Source: Streptomyces achromogenes (GTDB lineage: Bacteria; Actinomycetota; Actinomycetes; Streptomycetales; Streptomycetaceae). From it: DNA of 64,000 nucleotides. This document shows positions 7,820 to 17,100 of this stretch, one piece after another. The notes under the pieces are model-generated. The model had not been told where the DNA came from. It searched no databases and worked only from the letters and a program-made list of their open reading frames with translations. The stretch is taken from positions 3,286,001-3,350,000 of the forward strand of contig NZ_JAUSYH010000001.1 in assembly GCF_030816715.1 (NCBI RefSeq), given 5' to 3'. The stretch's first letter is position 1. Each line of letters starts with the position of its first letter. A program made the translations under genes and the position numbers.

Positions 7820-7898
7820 GGCCTGGCCGGGGACAGGACCTCCCCGGGCCGGTCGGAGCGCCGTGCCGCGTCCCTCGCGGTGCTCAGCGTTCCGCGTC

Positions 7899-7951
7899 CT
7901 CCGTGACGGTGCTCACCGTGCCGCCTCCGTGACGGGTGCTCACCGTGCCGC
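7899..7951. repeat. Near-perfect 26/27-bp tandem repeat
   Basis: The unit beginning CTCCGTGACGGTGCTCACC (7899) recurs at 7925 with one extra G. The second copy overlaps the end of the acetyltransferase gene (stop 7940-7942). A related degenerate fragment precedes it near 7875. Confidence 0.75.
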
Positions 7952-8572
7952 CGGCAGGAACCGCGCCACCCGCTGCGCCAGCCGCCGCTCGCAGTCCTGC
8001 CATTCGTCGGCCGTGACGGCGAACATCGCGGAGTCACGCAGGAGGCCGTCCTCGCCCGGCGCCCAGGAGCGGGACCAGTTGCGCAGGACGCCCTCGAAGC
8101 GGGCGCCTACGCTCGCGATGGCGGCGCGGGAGCGGCTGTTGCGGGCGTCCGTCTTCAGGTCCACCCGGGAGACGCCCCACTGTTCGAAGGCGTGCCGGAA
8201 GAGGAGCAGTTTGGACTCGGCGTTGACGCCCGTGCCCTGGGCGGAGCCGGCCAGCCAGGTGTAACCGACTTCCACGGCGTCGAGTCGTTCGTCGGTCCGC
8301 CAGGAACGCGGCTCCAGGTACGCGGTCGCGCCGACCGCCTGGCCGGTGGCGAGGGATACCTGTGCGTAGGGCGCGAGCAGGCCGGTGGCCGCGCGGGCGA
8401 GCTGGGCGTCGACGTAGTCACCCATCTCGTCCGCGCGCGGGACCCAGGTGAAGGCGTACGTCTTCCGGTTCTCCTCGGCCGCCGCAGCCAGTCCGGCCGC
8501 GTGCCGGTGCTGCAGCGGCTCCAGGCGCACCAGCGCGCCCTCGAGCACCGGTCCCTCCAGTGTGAAAGTCAC
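7940..8572 (-). CDS. GNAT-family N-acetyltransferase (RimJ/RimL type)
   Basis: The 210-residue protein opens with FTLEGPVLEGALVRLEPL, the usual RimJ/RimL-like start. It has VGYTWLAGSAQGTGVNAESK, the acetyl-CoA pyrophosphate-binding turn (Q/GxGxN version), and DLKTDARNSRSRAAIASVGA, the conserved RNxxSxxAxxxxG stretch. It probably acetylates a protein N-terminus or small-molecule amine; the substrate is unknown. The GTG start at 8572 overlaps the stop of the aroA-like gene (GTGA), so the two are co-translated. Confidence 0.85.
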   Translation of the reverse strand: MTFTLEGPVLEGALVRLEPLQHRHAAGLAAAAEENRKTYAFTWVPRADEMGDYVDAQLARAATGLLAPYAQVSLATGQAVGATAYLEPRSWRTDERLDAVEVGYTWLAGSAQGTGVNAESKLLLFRHAFEQWGVSRVDLKTDARNSRSRAAIASVGARFEGVLRNWSRSWAPGEDGLLRDSAMFAVTADEWQDCERRLAQRVARFLPAAR

Positions 8573-9849
8573 CCCTCGACGTCCTTCCGCAGTGCCTTCG
8601 CCAGCTCCCCGAACGCCTCGTGGAAACCGGGGAAAGTCTTGCGGACGCAGCCCGGGTCGTCGAACGAGATTCCGGGGACGCGCAGTCCCGTCACCGCGAA
8701 GGACATGACGATGCGGTGGTCGCCGTAGGTCTTGATGTCGGCTCCCGTGGGAGCGCCGCCCCCGCGGGATCCGTCCACGTCGGGCCGGATCTCGATCCAG
8801 TCGGGGCCGGTGGCCACCTCGACGCCGAGCCGCCGCAGGTTCTCCGCGCAGGCCTCCAGCCGGTCGCACTCCTTCACGCGCGTGTTCGCCACGTCCTCGA
8901 TGCGCACCGCGCCGGTGGCGAAGGGGGCGAGTGCGGCGAGGGTCGGCATGGTGTCGGAGATGTCCCGCATGTTGACGGTGACGCCGTGCAGTTCGCCGGT
9001 CCCGGCCACGGTGGTGCGGTCCGCGCCGACGTCGACCCGGGCGCCCATCCGCCGCAGCACCTCCACGAAGCCGAGGTCGCCCTGGAGCGCGCCCTCGCCG
9101 AGGCCCGGCACGGTCACCTCGCCGCCGGTCAGCGCGGCGGCCGCGAAGAAGTAGCTCGCGGTGGAGGCGTCCGGCTCGATCGCGTAGGTCGTGGCGCGGT
9201 AGCCGCCGGGCGGGACGACGTACGTGTTCCCCTCCCGTCCGACCTCCACCCCGAACGCCCGCATCATCGCGAGGGTGATCTCCACGTACGGGACCGAGAC
9301 CAGGTCGGTGACGGTGATCCGCAGGCCGGTGCGGGTCAGCGGGCCGAGCAGGAGGAGGGCGGTCAGGTACTGGGAGGACTGGCCGGCGTCCAGCACCACC
9401 TCGCCGCCCTCGACGCCGGCCGCCCGCACGGTCAGCGGGTGGTGGCCCTCCGCCTCCTCGTGCCGCAGGTCCACGCCCAGGTCGCGCAGGGCGCGGGTGA
9501 GCGGGAGGAGGGGGCGGCGGCGCATCTGCGGGGAGGCGTCGAAGCGGTAGACGCCGTGGCCGGCGGCGGCGAGGGCGGGCAGGAAGCGGGCGGTGGTCGC
9601 GCCGTCCCGGCAGAAGACGTCGGCCTCGGCGAGCGCCGGTCCCTGCGGCCGGCCGTCGATCTGCCAGGCGTCCGGCGTCCGGCCGACGCGGTAGCCGAGC
9701 CGCGTCAGGCCCTCGGCGAACCCCTCGGTGTCGTCGGAGCGGAGCGGGCGCTGGAGCGTGGTGACGCCGTCGGCGGCCGCCGCCAGGAACAGGGCGCGGG
9801 CGGTGATGGACTTGGAACCGGGGATGTCGACGAGGACCATGCCCCTCAT
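8569..9849 (-). CDS. aroA: 3-phosphoshikimate 1-carboxyvinyltransferase (EPSP synthase) paralogue
   Basis: A 426-residue EPSP synthase/MurA-fold protein. Motifs in order: VDIPGSKSITARALFLA (substrate-binding Lys), RDGATTARFLPALAA in place of the usual NAGTAxR loop, DAGQSSQYLTALLLLGPL, YAIEPDASTASYFFAAAALTG, RVKECDRL and KTYGDHRIVMSFAV. The reaction would be PEP plus shikimate 3-phosphate to EPSP. The altered loop and its position outside the shikimate genes, coupled to an acetyltransferase, suggest a second copy, perhaps specialised. Start is ambiguous between ATG 9849 and ATG 9840; neither has ideal ribosome-site spacing. Confidence 0.85.
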   Translation of the reverse strand: MRGMVLVDIPGSKSITARALFLAAAADGVTTLQRPLRSDDTEGFAEGLTRLGYRVGRTPDAWQIDGRPQGPALAEADVFCRDGATTARFLPALAAAGHGVYRFDASPQMRRRPLLPLTRALRDLGVDLRHEEAEGHHPLTVRAAGVEGGEVVLDAGQSSQYLTALLLLGPLTRTGLRITVTDLVSVPYVEITLAMMRAFGVEVGREGNTYVVPPGGYRATTYAIEPDASTASYFFAAAALTGGEVTVPGLGEGALQGDLGFVEVLRRMGARVDVGADRTTVAGTGELHGVTVNMRDISDTMPTLAALAPFATGAVRIEDVANTRVKECDRLEACAENLRRLGVEVATGPDWIEIRPDVDGSRGGGAPTGADIKTYGDHRIVMSFAVTGLRVPGISFDDPGCVRKTFPGFHEAFGELAKALRKDVEG

Positions 9850-9916
9850 GATCCCGCGCCGCGCGGCCGCGGTGCCGGTACGTCCACGGGATGGACGAGT
9901 GTCGAGACGGTGCCCC

Positions 9917-10010
9917 GCGGGTGAACGGCCCGGGTGTCCTGCGGGTGAACGGCCCGGGTGTCCTGCGGGTGAACGGCCGGGGTGTCCCGCGGGTGAACAG
10001 CCGGGGCGGC
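9917..10010. repeat. Four-copy 24-bp tandem repeat
   Basis: Units begin at 9917, 9941, 9965 and 9989 with consensus GCGGGTGAACGGCCCGGGTG plus TCCT. Copies 1 and 2 are identical, copy 3 has one change (CCCGG to CCGGG), and copy 4 is more diverged. The array lies in the divergent promoter region between the aroA paralogue and the GH3 gene. Confidence 0.9.
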
Positions 10011-10111
10011 GGCGTCGGCGCGTCCTCGTCAATGCACCGATGGCGGGGCCCGCGCGGGTAGCGTGCGCCACCGGTCCCCCACCCGTCACTCCCCCACCGG
10101 AAGGAGCGCCG

Positions 10112-11896
10112 ATGCCCTCCAGACGCACCGTCCTCACCGCCGCCGCCGGCGTCACCGCCGCACTCGCCGTCGGCGGTCCCGCGCACGCGGACGATCGCCG
10201 GCCGCGTGAGCTCCTCTCCCGTATGACGGTGGAGGAGAAGGTCGGCCAGGTCTTCGTCTCGCGGGTGCACGGCCACTCGGCGACCGCTCCCGACCCGGCC
10301 GACGCCGACGCCAACCTCGCCGACTTCGGCGTCCGCACCGGCGCGGAGCTGCTCGCCCGTTACCGGCTCGGTGGTGTCATCTACTTCGCGTGGGCGCACA
10401 ACACCCGCGCCCCGCAGCAGATCGCGGACCTCTCCGACGGGCTCCAGCGGGCCTCGCTCGGGCAGCCGCGCGGTCTGCCGGTGCTGATCTCCACCGACCA
10501 GGAGCACGGCGCGGTCTGCCGGGTGGGCCGGCCTGCCACCCTGTTCCCCGGCGCGATGGCGATCGGCGCGGGCGGTTCCCGTGACGACGCCCGCACCCTG
10601 GCCCGGATCGCGGGAACCGAGCTGCGGGCGATGGGCATCCGGCAGAACTACTCCCCCCTCGCCGACGTCAACGTGAACCCGGCCAACCCGGTGATCGGGG
10701 TCCGCTCGTTCGGCGCCGACCCGGACGCGGTGGCGGCCCTGGTCGCCGCGGAGGTCGAGGGGTACCGCGCGGCCGGGGTGGCGGCGACCGCCAAGCACTT
10801 CCCCGGACACGGGGACACCGCCGTGGACAGCCACACCGGCTTCCCGGTCATCACCCACACCCGGCAGGAGTGGGAGGCGCTGGACGCGGCGCCGTTCCGG
10901 GCGGCGATCGCGGCCGGCGTCGACTCCGTGATGACCGCGCACATCGTGGTGCCCTCGCTGGACGCCTCCGGCGACCCGGCCACCCTTTCCCGGCCCGTCG
11001 TCACCGGGCTCCTGCGCGAGGAGCTGGGCTACGAGGGCGTCGTAGTCACCGACGCCCTGGACATGGCGGGCGTGCGCACGAAGTACGGCGACGACCGGGT
11101 GCCGGTGCTCGCCCTCAAGGCCGGCGTCGACCAGCTGCTCAACCCGCCCCGGCTGGACGTCGCCTGGAACGCCGTCGTGAAGGCCGTCCGGGACGGGGAG
11201 CTCACCGTGCGGCGGCTCGACGAGGCGGTGTTGCGCATCCTGCGGCTGAAGGAACGGCTGGGGCTGTTCGACGATCCGTACGCCGGCCCGGCCGGGGTCG
11301 CCCGGACCGTCGGCGCCCCGGAGCACCTCGCGGCGGCCGACCTGCTCGCCGAGCGCACGACGACGCTCCTCGTCAACGAGGGCGGGGCACTCCCCCTGTC
11401 GCCGCGCTCCCACCCCGGGCTGCTGGTCGTCGGCGCCGATCCCGCCTCCCCCACCGGCACCACGGGCCCGCCCACCGGCGTCCTGGCCGCCGCCCTCACC
11501 GCACAGGGCTTCCGCACGACGACGCTGCCCACCGGCACGGCCCCCTCCGCCGAGACGACCGCGCAGGCGGTCGCGGCGGCGGACGGCGTGGCCGCGGTGG
11601 TGGTCGCGACCTACAACGTCACGGCGGACAGCGCGCAGAAGACGCTGGTCGAGCGGTTGTCGGCGACCGGCCGGCCGGTGATCGCGGTGGCGGTCCGCAA
11701 CCCCTACGACGTGGCACACCTGCCGTCCGTCACGGCGTGCCTGGCGACGTACGGCTGGACCGACGTCGAACTGCGGGCCGCCGCACGCGTGATCGCCGGC
11801 GCGGTCCGGCCGCAGGGCAAGCTGCCGGTGCCCGTGCAGCGGGCGGACGACCCGGCGCGCGTCCTGTACCCGATCGGGCACGGCCTGACGTACTGA
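10112..11896 (+). CDS. Secreted family 3 glycoside hydrolase, NagZ-type beta-N-acetylglucosaminidase
   Basis: The 594-residue precursor has a twin-arginine-like signal (MPSRRTVLTAAAGV, cleavage near AHA-DD). The GH3 TIM barrel follows, with GLPVLISTDQEHG, AATAKHFPGHGDT and the DSH dyad (AVDSHTGFP). These mark the NagZ-type acid/base histidine; VVTDALDMAG supplies the nucleophile Asp. A C-terminal alpha/beta domain follows (DLLAERTTTLLVNEGG onward). It should cleave terminal beta-GlcNAc from chitin or peptidoglycan fragments outside the cell. Start ATG 10112 has GGAAGGAG upstream. A hairpin terminator follows. Confidence 0.9.
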   Translation: MPSRRTVLTAAAGVTAALAVGGPAHADDRRPRELLSRMTVEEKVGQVFVSRVHGHSATAPDPADADANLADFGVRTGAELLARYRLGGVIYFAWAHNTRAPQQIADLSDGLQRASLGQPRGLPVLISTDQEHGAVCRVGRPATLFPGAMAIGAGGSRDDARTLARIAGTELRAMGIRQNYSPLADVNVNPANPVIGVRSFGADPDAVAALVAAEVEGYRAAGVAATAKHFPGHGDTAVDSHTGFPVITHTRQEWEALDAAPFRAAIAAGVDSVMTAHIVVPSLDASGDPATLSRPVVTGLLREELGYEGVVVTDALDMAGVRTKYGDDRVPVLALKAGVDQLLNPPRLDVAWNAVVKAVRDGELTVRRLDEAVLRILRLKERLGLFDDPYAGPAGVARTVGAPEHLAAADLLAERTTTLLVNEGGALPLSPRSHPGLLVVGADPASPTGTTGPPTGVLAAALTAQGFRTTTLPTGTAPSAETTAQAVAAADGVAAVVVATYNVTADSAQKTLVERLSATGRPVIAVAVRNPYDVAHLPSVTACLATYGWTDVELRAAARVIAGAVRPQGKLPVPVQRADDPARVLYPIGHGLTY

Positions 11897-11929
11897 GCCC
11901 GGGCCCGGGGTCACCCGGGGACGACGAAG

Positions 11930-11960
11930 GCCGTGGACGCCCGCTGTCGGCGTCCACGGC
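11930..11960. terminator. Bidirectional terminator between GH3 and peptidase genes
   Basis: GCCGTGGACGCC (11930-11941) pairs with GGCGTCCACGGC (11949-11960), a perfect 12-bp stem with a 7-nt loop, between convergent genes. Confidence 0.85.
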
Positions 11961-12004
11961 ACTGCTCGGCATTTCTCAGTCCCGGCTCGGTGACCGGGGC
12001 ACGC

Positions 12005-13420
12005 TCACGGGCGCAGCGCGGGCTCCCGTTCCACGTCGCGAACGTCCAGCTTCGCGTCGAACTTCGCGAGCGGCCTGGCCTGGGACACCGCCGGCGCCGG
12101 GACGCCCGCCCAGGCCAGGATGCGGGCCGTGGCCAGCGCCTTCTGGTCCGCGACCAGTCCGGCCACGTTCGCGCCGTGGTTCAGGCCGGGGGCGGTGAAG
12201 ACGTAGCTGTCCTTCGCGCCCTTGCCGAGCCGGAACCGCTCCGAACCCCACGGGTCGTTCTGGCCGTAGACGAAGAGCATGTGGCGGGCGTTGTGCCGCA
12301 CCCACGTGTCGACGTCCCGCATCGCCCCCGGCTGGAACCGCATCGGGATGTCGCGGGGCACGAAGTTGCGCGGCGGCTGGTAGCCGTAGCGGATGTACTT
12401 CTTCTCGATGGCCGGGAAGTGGATCGTGGGGGCGCCGAGCTGGGTGCCCGCCTGGTAGTAGTACGGCGTGTACGTGGCGAGGCCCTGGTCGGCGTAGGCG
12501 GAGAAACCGGAGATGGCGTCGACCGACTTCCAGATCTCGTCGTCGGTCGCCGTGGCCGCGTCGGCCGGGATCGACGCGCAGTCGGAGAGCAGGCTGTACT
12601 GCCAGAAGCCCCAGACGTAGTCGAGGACGACGGCCTCGTAGGCGCGGTCCAGGCTGCCGACGGTGGTGAAGGTGTAGCCGTTCTCCGCCGCGTCCGCCGC
12701 GTACCTGCGCTCCAGGGGCTCCCGGCGCACCAGCGCCTCGCGCTGGACGGCGTTCAGCCGGTCGCGGCACTCCTTGGTGCCGACGGAGGCGAAGAAGCGG
12801 TCGTAGGCCGAGTCCTCGTCGTTGACGACGTCGTTGGGGGCGACGTAGGCGACCACGCCGTCCATGTCCCGGGGGTAGAAGCGCTCGTAGTACGTCGCCG
12901 TCATGCCGCCCTTGGAGCCGCCCGTGGAGAGCCAGTTCTTCGGGTAGATCTTCTTCAGCGCGGCGAAGACGCGGTGCTGGTCGCCGGCGGCCTGCCAGAT
13001 GTCCAGCTTGGACCAGTCGGCAGGGGCGGGACGGGACGGGGTGAAGTAACGGTATTCCAGGGAGACCTGGTTGCCGTCCACGATCTGGGTGGGCTCGCGG
13101 CGGCCGGGGTTGGTGGAGACGTTGTAGCCGCCGGTGTAGAAGACCGTCGGGCGGCTGACGTCCTTGTGCAGCACCGTGATGCGCTGCTGGAAGGTGCCCT
13201 TGGAGGGGTGCCGGTGGTCCACCGGCTGGGTGTAGTTCAGGACGAAGAAGCGGTACCCGGGGTACGGCTTCTCCTCGATCAGGCTGATGCCCGGGACCGC
13301 GAGCAGCCGGTCCTTGATGTCGGTGGCCTCCGGCGTGGGGGCGGCGGTCGCCGCTCCCGCCGTGCTCAGCGTGCCTATGAGCACCGTGAGCGCGAGCAGC
13401 CATCTGAGCGCCTTGCGCAT
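12005..13420 (-). CDS. Secreted S37-type tripeptidyl aminopeptidase-like serine peptidase
   Basis: A 471-residue protein with a Sec signal peptide (MRKALRWLLALTVLIGTL, cleavage near ATAA-PT). The alpha/beta-hydrolase peptidase body contains FFVLNYTQPVDHRHP, the nucleophile elbow STGGSKGGMTA (GxSxG) and LFVYGQNDPWG plus PGLNHG, the probable Asp and His regions. Sequence and length fit the Streptomyces mycelial PS-10 family (S37), which removes tripeptides from the N-termini of secreted proteins. Its role is extracellular protein processing or nutrition. Start ATG 13420 has AGGAGG upstream. Confidence 0.85.
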   Translation of the reverse strand: MRKALRWLLALTVLIGTLSTAGAATAAPTPEATDIKDRLLAVPGISLIEEKPYPGYRFFVLNYTQPVDHRHPSKGTFQQRITVLHKDVSRPTVFYTGGYNVSTNPGRREPTQIVDGNQVSLEYRYFTPSRPAPADWSKLDIWQAAGDQHRVFAALKKIYPKNWLSTGGSKGGMTATYYERFYPRDMDGVVAYVAPNDVVNDEDSAYDRFFASVGTKECRDRLNAVQREALVRREPLERRYAADAAENGYTFTTVGSLDRAYEAVVLDYVWGFWQYSLLSDCASIPADAATATDDEIWKSVDAISGFSAYADQGLATYTPYYYQAGTQLGAPTIHFPAIEKKYIRYGYQPPRNFVPRDIPMRFQPGAMRDVDTWVRHNARHMLFVYGQNDPWGSERFRLGKGAKDSYVFTAPGLNHGANVAGLVADQKALATARILAWAGVPAPAVSQARPLAKFDAKLDVRDVEREPALRP

Positions 13421-13519
13421 GCGCGTGCACCCTCCTTGTGAGACAGATGTGCGTCGCCGGAAGCTATCGGAGCAACACGGGTCACACCAGAGGGGGTTGG
13501 CGCGTCACGGGTGCGGCGG

Positions 13520-13585
13520 GGCCGCCGCGCGGGTCAGCGGGGCGGCGAGAAGAGCGAGGTCCGGCCGGCCGCCGCGCGGGTCAGC
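13520..13585. repeat. Pair of 19-bp direct repeats
   Basis: GGCCGCCGCGCGGGTCAGC occurs at 13520-13538 and 13567-13585. The second copy covers the stop of the small secreted protein gene, so the first may be a leftover of a 3'-end duplication. Confidence 0.7.
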
Positions 13586-14039
13586 ACAGGAACCAGCCCG
13601 ACCGGTACGAGCCGCTGCCCACCGCTGCCGTCACCCGCACGCGCCGGTGGCCGGCGTACGTCTTCGCGACCGGCGAACTGCGGGTGTCCTTGCGTGACTT
13701 GTGCACGGCGACCAGTCCGCGCGCCTGGACGCTCACCGAGACCAGCCGGTTGACGCCGGGCCACTTCTGGACGGTGACGGCGCAGACCACGCCGCCGTCC
13801 CGGTAGAGCAGCACGGAGCCGGTCGAGAAGGACAGGGTGCGCACCTTGCGGCCGGTGCAGGACGAGCCCGCGGTGGCCGCCTGAGCGCTGCCCGGGACGG
13901 CGACGGCGAGCACCGCGGCCGCGATCAGCACGGCCAGTGCCGCGGTCAGTCTCCGGACCGCCGCGCTCGCCGTCCTCGCCGCGCTCGCCGTGCCAGGCGT
14001 ACTCGCCGTTCTCCGTGCGCGTTCCGCACCTGTGCCCAC
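13581..14039 (-). CDS. Small secreted protein of unknown function
   Basis: The 152-residue precursor has an Ala-rich, Arg-containing N-terminus and a hydrophobic segment (LTAALAVLIAAAVLAVAV) with cleavage near AQA-AT. The mature part is about 98 residues, with cysteines near its start (SSCTGRK), in VVCAVTV and at the extreme C-terminus (GWFLC), and a beta-rich pattern. I do not recognise the family. GTG 14039 is the longest reasonable start, but a later start inside the basic N-terminus is possible. A perfect 20-bp palindrome-like element lies 66 bp upstream. Confidence 0.65.
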   Translation of the reverse strand: MGTGAERARRTASTPGTASAARTASAAVRRLTAALAVLIAAAVLAVAVPGSAQAATAGSSCTGRKVRTLSFSTGSVLLYRDGGVVCAVTVQKWPGVNRLVSVSVQARGLVAVHKSRKDTRSSPVAKTYAGHRRVRVTAAVGSGSYRSGWFLC

Positions 14040-14104
14040 GGTCCCGGCCCCCTCCCGCGTCCCCCGTACGCGACGGCCGGCTGTGCCCCGACTGTGCGCG
14101 CGAT

Positions 14105-14124
14105 GTCCGTACTGATGTACGGAC
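14105..14124. promoter_or_regulatory. Perfect inverted repeat upstream of the small secreted gene
   Basis: GTCCGTAC (14105-14112) and GTACGGAC (14117-14124) around TGAT form an 8+4+8 palindrome. It may be an operator for the small secreted gene or a weak hairpin after the ABC transporter gene (stop 14155). Confidence 0.5.
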
Positions 14125-14154
14125 GCCCGAGGTGTGCCGATGGTTGCACGACCG

Positions 14155-17100
14155 TCACCGGGACGCGCTGACCGGCTCCTCGGGCTCGGCCGCGCCGACG
14201 AAGGTGCGCCACAGGCGCGCGTAGCGTCCGTCCAGGGCGAGGAGCTCGTCGTGGGTGCCGTCCTCGACGACCCGGCCGTGGTCCATGACCACCACCCGGT
14301 CCGCGCGGGCCGCGGTGGTCAGCCGGTGGGCGACGACGAGCGTGGTGCGGCGGCCCGTCAGACGGTCGGTGGCCTGGTTGACCTGGGCCTCCGTCGCCAG
14401 GTCGAGGGCGGCCGTGGCCTCGTCGAGGAGCAGGACGTCCGGGTCGACGAGTTCGGCGCGGGCCAGCGCGATCAGCTGGCGCTGTCCGGCGGAGAGGTTG
14501 CGGCCGCGCTCGGCGACCTCGTGGAGGTAGCCGCCGTCGAGCGTGGCGATCATCTCGTGCGCGCCGACCGCCCGCGCCGCCGCCTCCACCTCGGCGTCGG
14601 AGGCGTCCGGGCGGCCGTAGGCGATCGCGTCGCGGACGGTGCCGGGGAACAGGTACGCCTCCTGCGGGACGACGCCCAGCCGGTGGCGGTACGAGGTCAG
14701 GTCGAGGGAGCGCAGGTCCCGGCCGTCCACGGTGACCCGGCCGCCCGTCGGGTCGTAGAACCGGGCCACCAGCTTGACCAGGGTCGACTTGCCGGCACCG
14801 GTCTCGCCGACGAACGCGACGGTCTGGCCGGCCGGGATGCGCAGGTCGATCCCGGTGAGGGCCTCCTCCTCCGTGCCGTAGCGGAAGCGGACGTCCTCGA
14901 AGGCGATCTCGCCGCTCAGCGAGCGCACCTCGTGCGGCCGGTCGGCGGACCGCGTGGAGGTCGGCTCCCGGAGCAGTTCCTGGATGCGGCCCAGCGAGAC
15001 GGTCGCCTGCTGGTAGCCGTCGAAGACCTGCGAGAGCTGCTGCACGGGGGCGAAGAACAGGTCGATGTAGAGCAGGTAGGCCACCAGCGCTCCGGTGGTG
15101 AGGGTCGCCGCGTCGATCCGTCCCGCGCCCGCGATCAGCACGGCCGCCGCCGCGACCGAGGAGAGCAGCTGCACGAACGGGAAGTAGATCGAAATCAGCC
15201 ACTGGCCCCGGATGCGCGCCCGGCGGTAGCTGTCGGAGCGCTCCGCGAACCGTGCCGCGCCGTCCCGCTCGCGCCGGAAGGCCTGCACGATCCGCAGCCC
15301 GGACACCGACTCCTGGAGGTCGGCGTTGACCGTCGACACCCGCTCGCGGGCCAGCTCGTACGCCTTCACGCTGGCCTTGCGGAAGAAGTAGGTGGCGATG
15401 ATCAGCGGCGGCAGCGTCGCGAAGACGACCAGCGCCAGCTGCACGTCGATCACCAGCAGGGCGACCATGATGCCGAAGAAGGTGACGACCGAGACGAAGG
15501 CGGTGACCAGTCCGGTCTGCAGGAACGTGGACAGGGCGTCGACGTCCGTCGTCATCCTCGTCATGATCCGGCCGGTCAGCTCCCGCTCGTAGTAGTCGAG
15601 GCCGAGCCGCTGGAGCTGGGCGAAGATCTTCAGCCGGAGCGTGTAGAGGACGCGTTCGCCGGTGCGTCCGGTCATCCGGATCTCGCCGGTCTGCGCGGCC
15701 CACTGCGCCGCCACGGCCAGCAGGGCGAGCAGGGAGGCCGCCCAGACGGCGCCCAGTGCCGCCTGGGACACGCCCTGGTCGATGCCGTGCCGGATCATCA
15801 CCGGCAGCAGCAGGCCCATCCCGGCGTCGGTGGCGACCAGTGCGAGGCTGACCAGGAGCGGCGCGCCGAAGCCGTGCAGCAGCCTGCGCAGGCCGTACGA
15901 CGCCTCCGGCCGGACCGCCTGCCGTTCGTCGACGCCGGGGGTGTCGGCGGCCGGGGGCAGCGCCTCGACCTGGGCGAGGAGCTCGGGGGTGGCGGGCGTT
16001 CCGGACAGCGCCGTGTCCTTCGGTTCACGGTCGCCGGTCCACAGCCGGGGGGTGACCCCGCGTTCGGCGTCGAACTCGGCGTCCAGCTCGTCGCGGACGG
16101 AGGTGTCCTCGCCGGGGGCGGCCGTCTGGGCGTGGCCGGGCGAGACGCCGCCGAGCTCGTCGGGGTCGGTGAGCAGCCGGCGGTAGAGCGCGGAGCGCTC
16201 CTGGAGCTCCTCGTGGGTGCCGAGGTCGGCGAGCCGGCCCGCGTCGAGGACGGCGATGCGGTCGGCGAGGCCCAGGGTGGAGCGGCGGTGGGCGATCAGC
16301 AGCGTGGTGCGGCCCCGCATGACCTGCCCCAGCGCCTCGTGGATCTCGTGCTCGACGGCCGCGTCCACGGCGGAGGTGGCGTCGTCGAGGACCAGCAGGC
16401 GCGGGTCCGAGAGGATCGCGCGGGCGAGCGCGACGCGCTGGCGCTGGCCGCCGGAGAGGGTGAGGCCGTGCTCGCCGACCTTCGTGTCGTAGCCGGCCGG
16501 GAGCTCGGCGACGAACCGGTCGGCCTGGGCGGCGCGGGCGGCCTCCTCGATCTGCTCCTGGGTGGCGTCGGGGCGGCCGTAGGCGATGTTGGCGCGGATG
16601 GTGTCGGAGAAGAGGAAGGAGTCCTCGGGGACCAGGCCGATCGCGGCCCGCAGCGAGTCGAGGGTGAGCTCGCGCACGTCGTGGCCGCCGATGAGGACCG
16701 CGCCCCGGGTGACGTCGTAGAAGCGGGGCAGCAGCAGCGAGACCGTGGACTTGCCGGAGCCGGACGAGCCGACGACGGCGAGGGTCTCGCCGGGGCGGAT
16801 CTCGAAGCTGAGGCCGTCGAGGACGGGACGGTCGGGGTCGTAGCCGAAGGAGACGTCGTCGAACTCGACGGTCGCCGGGGCGTCCGCGGGGAGCGCCTTG
16901 GCGCCGTCCTTCATCGACGGCTCGGTGTCGATGAGTTCCAGGACGCGCTCGGTGCCGGCCCGGGCCTGCTGGCCGACGGTGAGGACCACGGCCAGCATCC
17001 GGACCGGGCCGACGAGCTGGGCGAGGTAGGTGGAGAAGGCGACGAAGGTGCCGAGTGTGATGTGGCCGCGCACGGCCAGCCAGCCGCCGAGCGCCAGCAT

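Noticed and set aside
7940..11962. Very long minus-strand open frame across the GNAT, aroA and GH3 genes
   Set aside because: It exists because GC-rich third positions remove stops in antisense frames; beyond the acetyltransferase its sequence is Arg/Pro-rich and conflicts with clearly recognisable genes.
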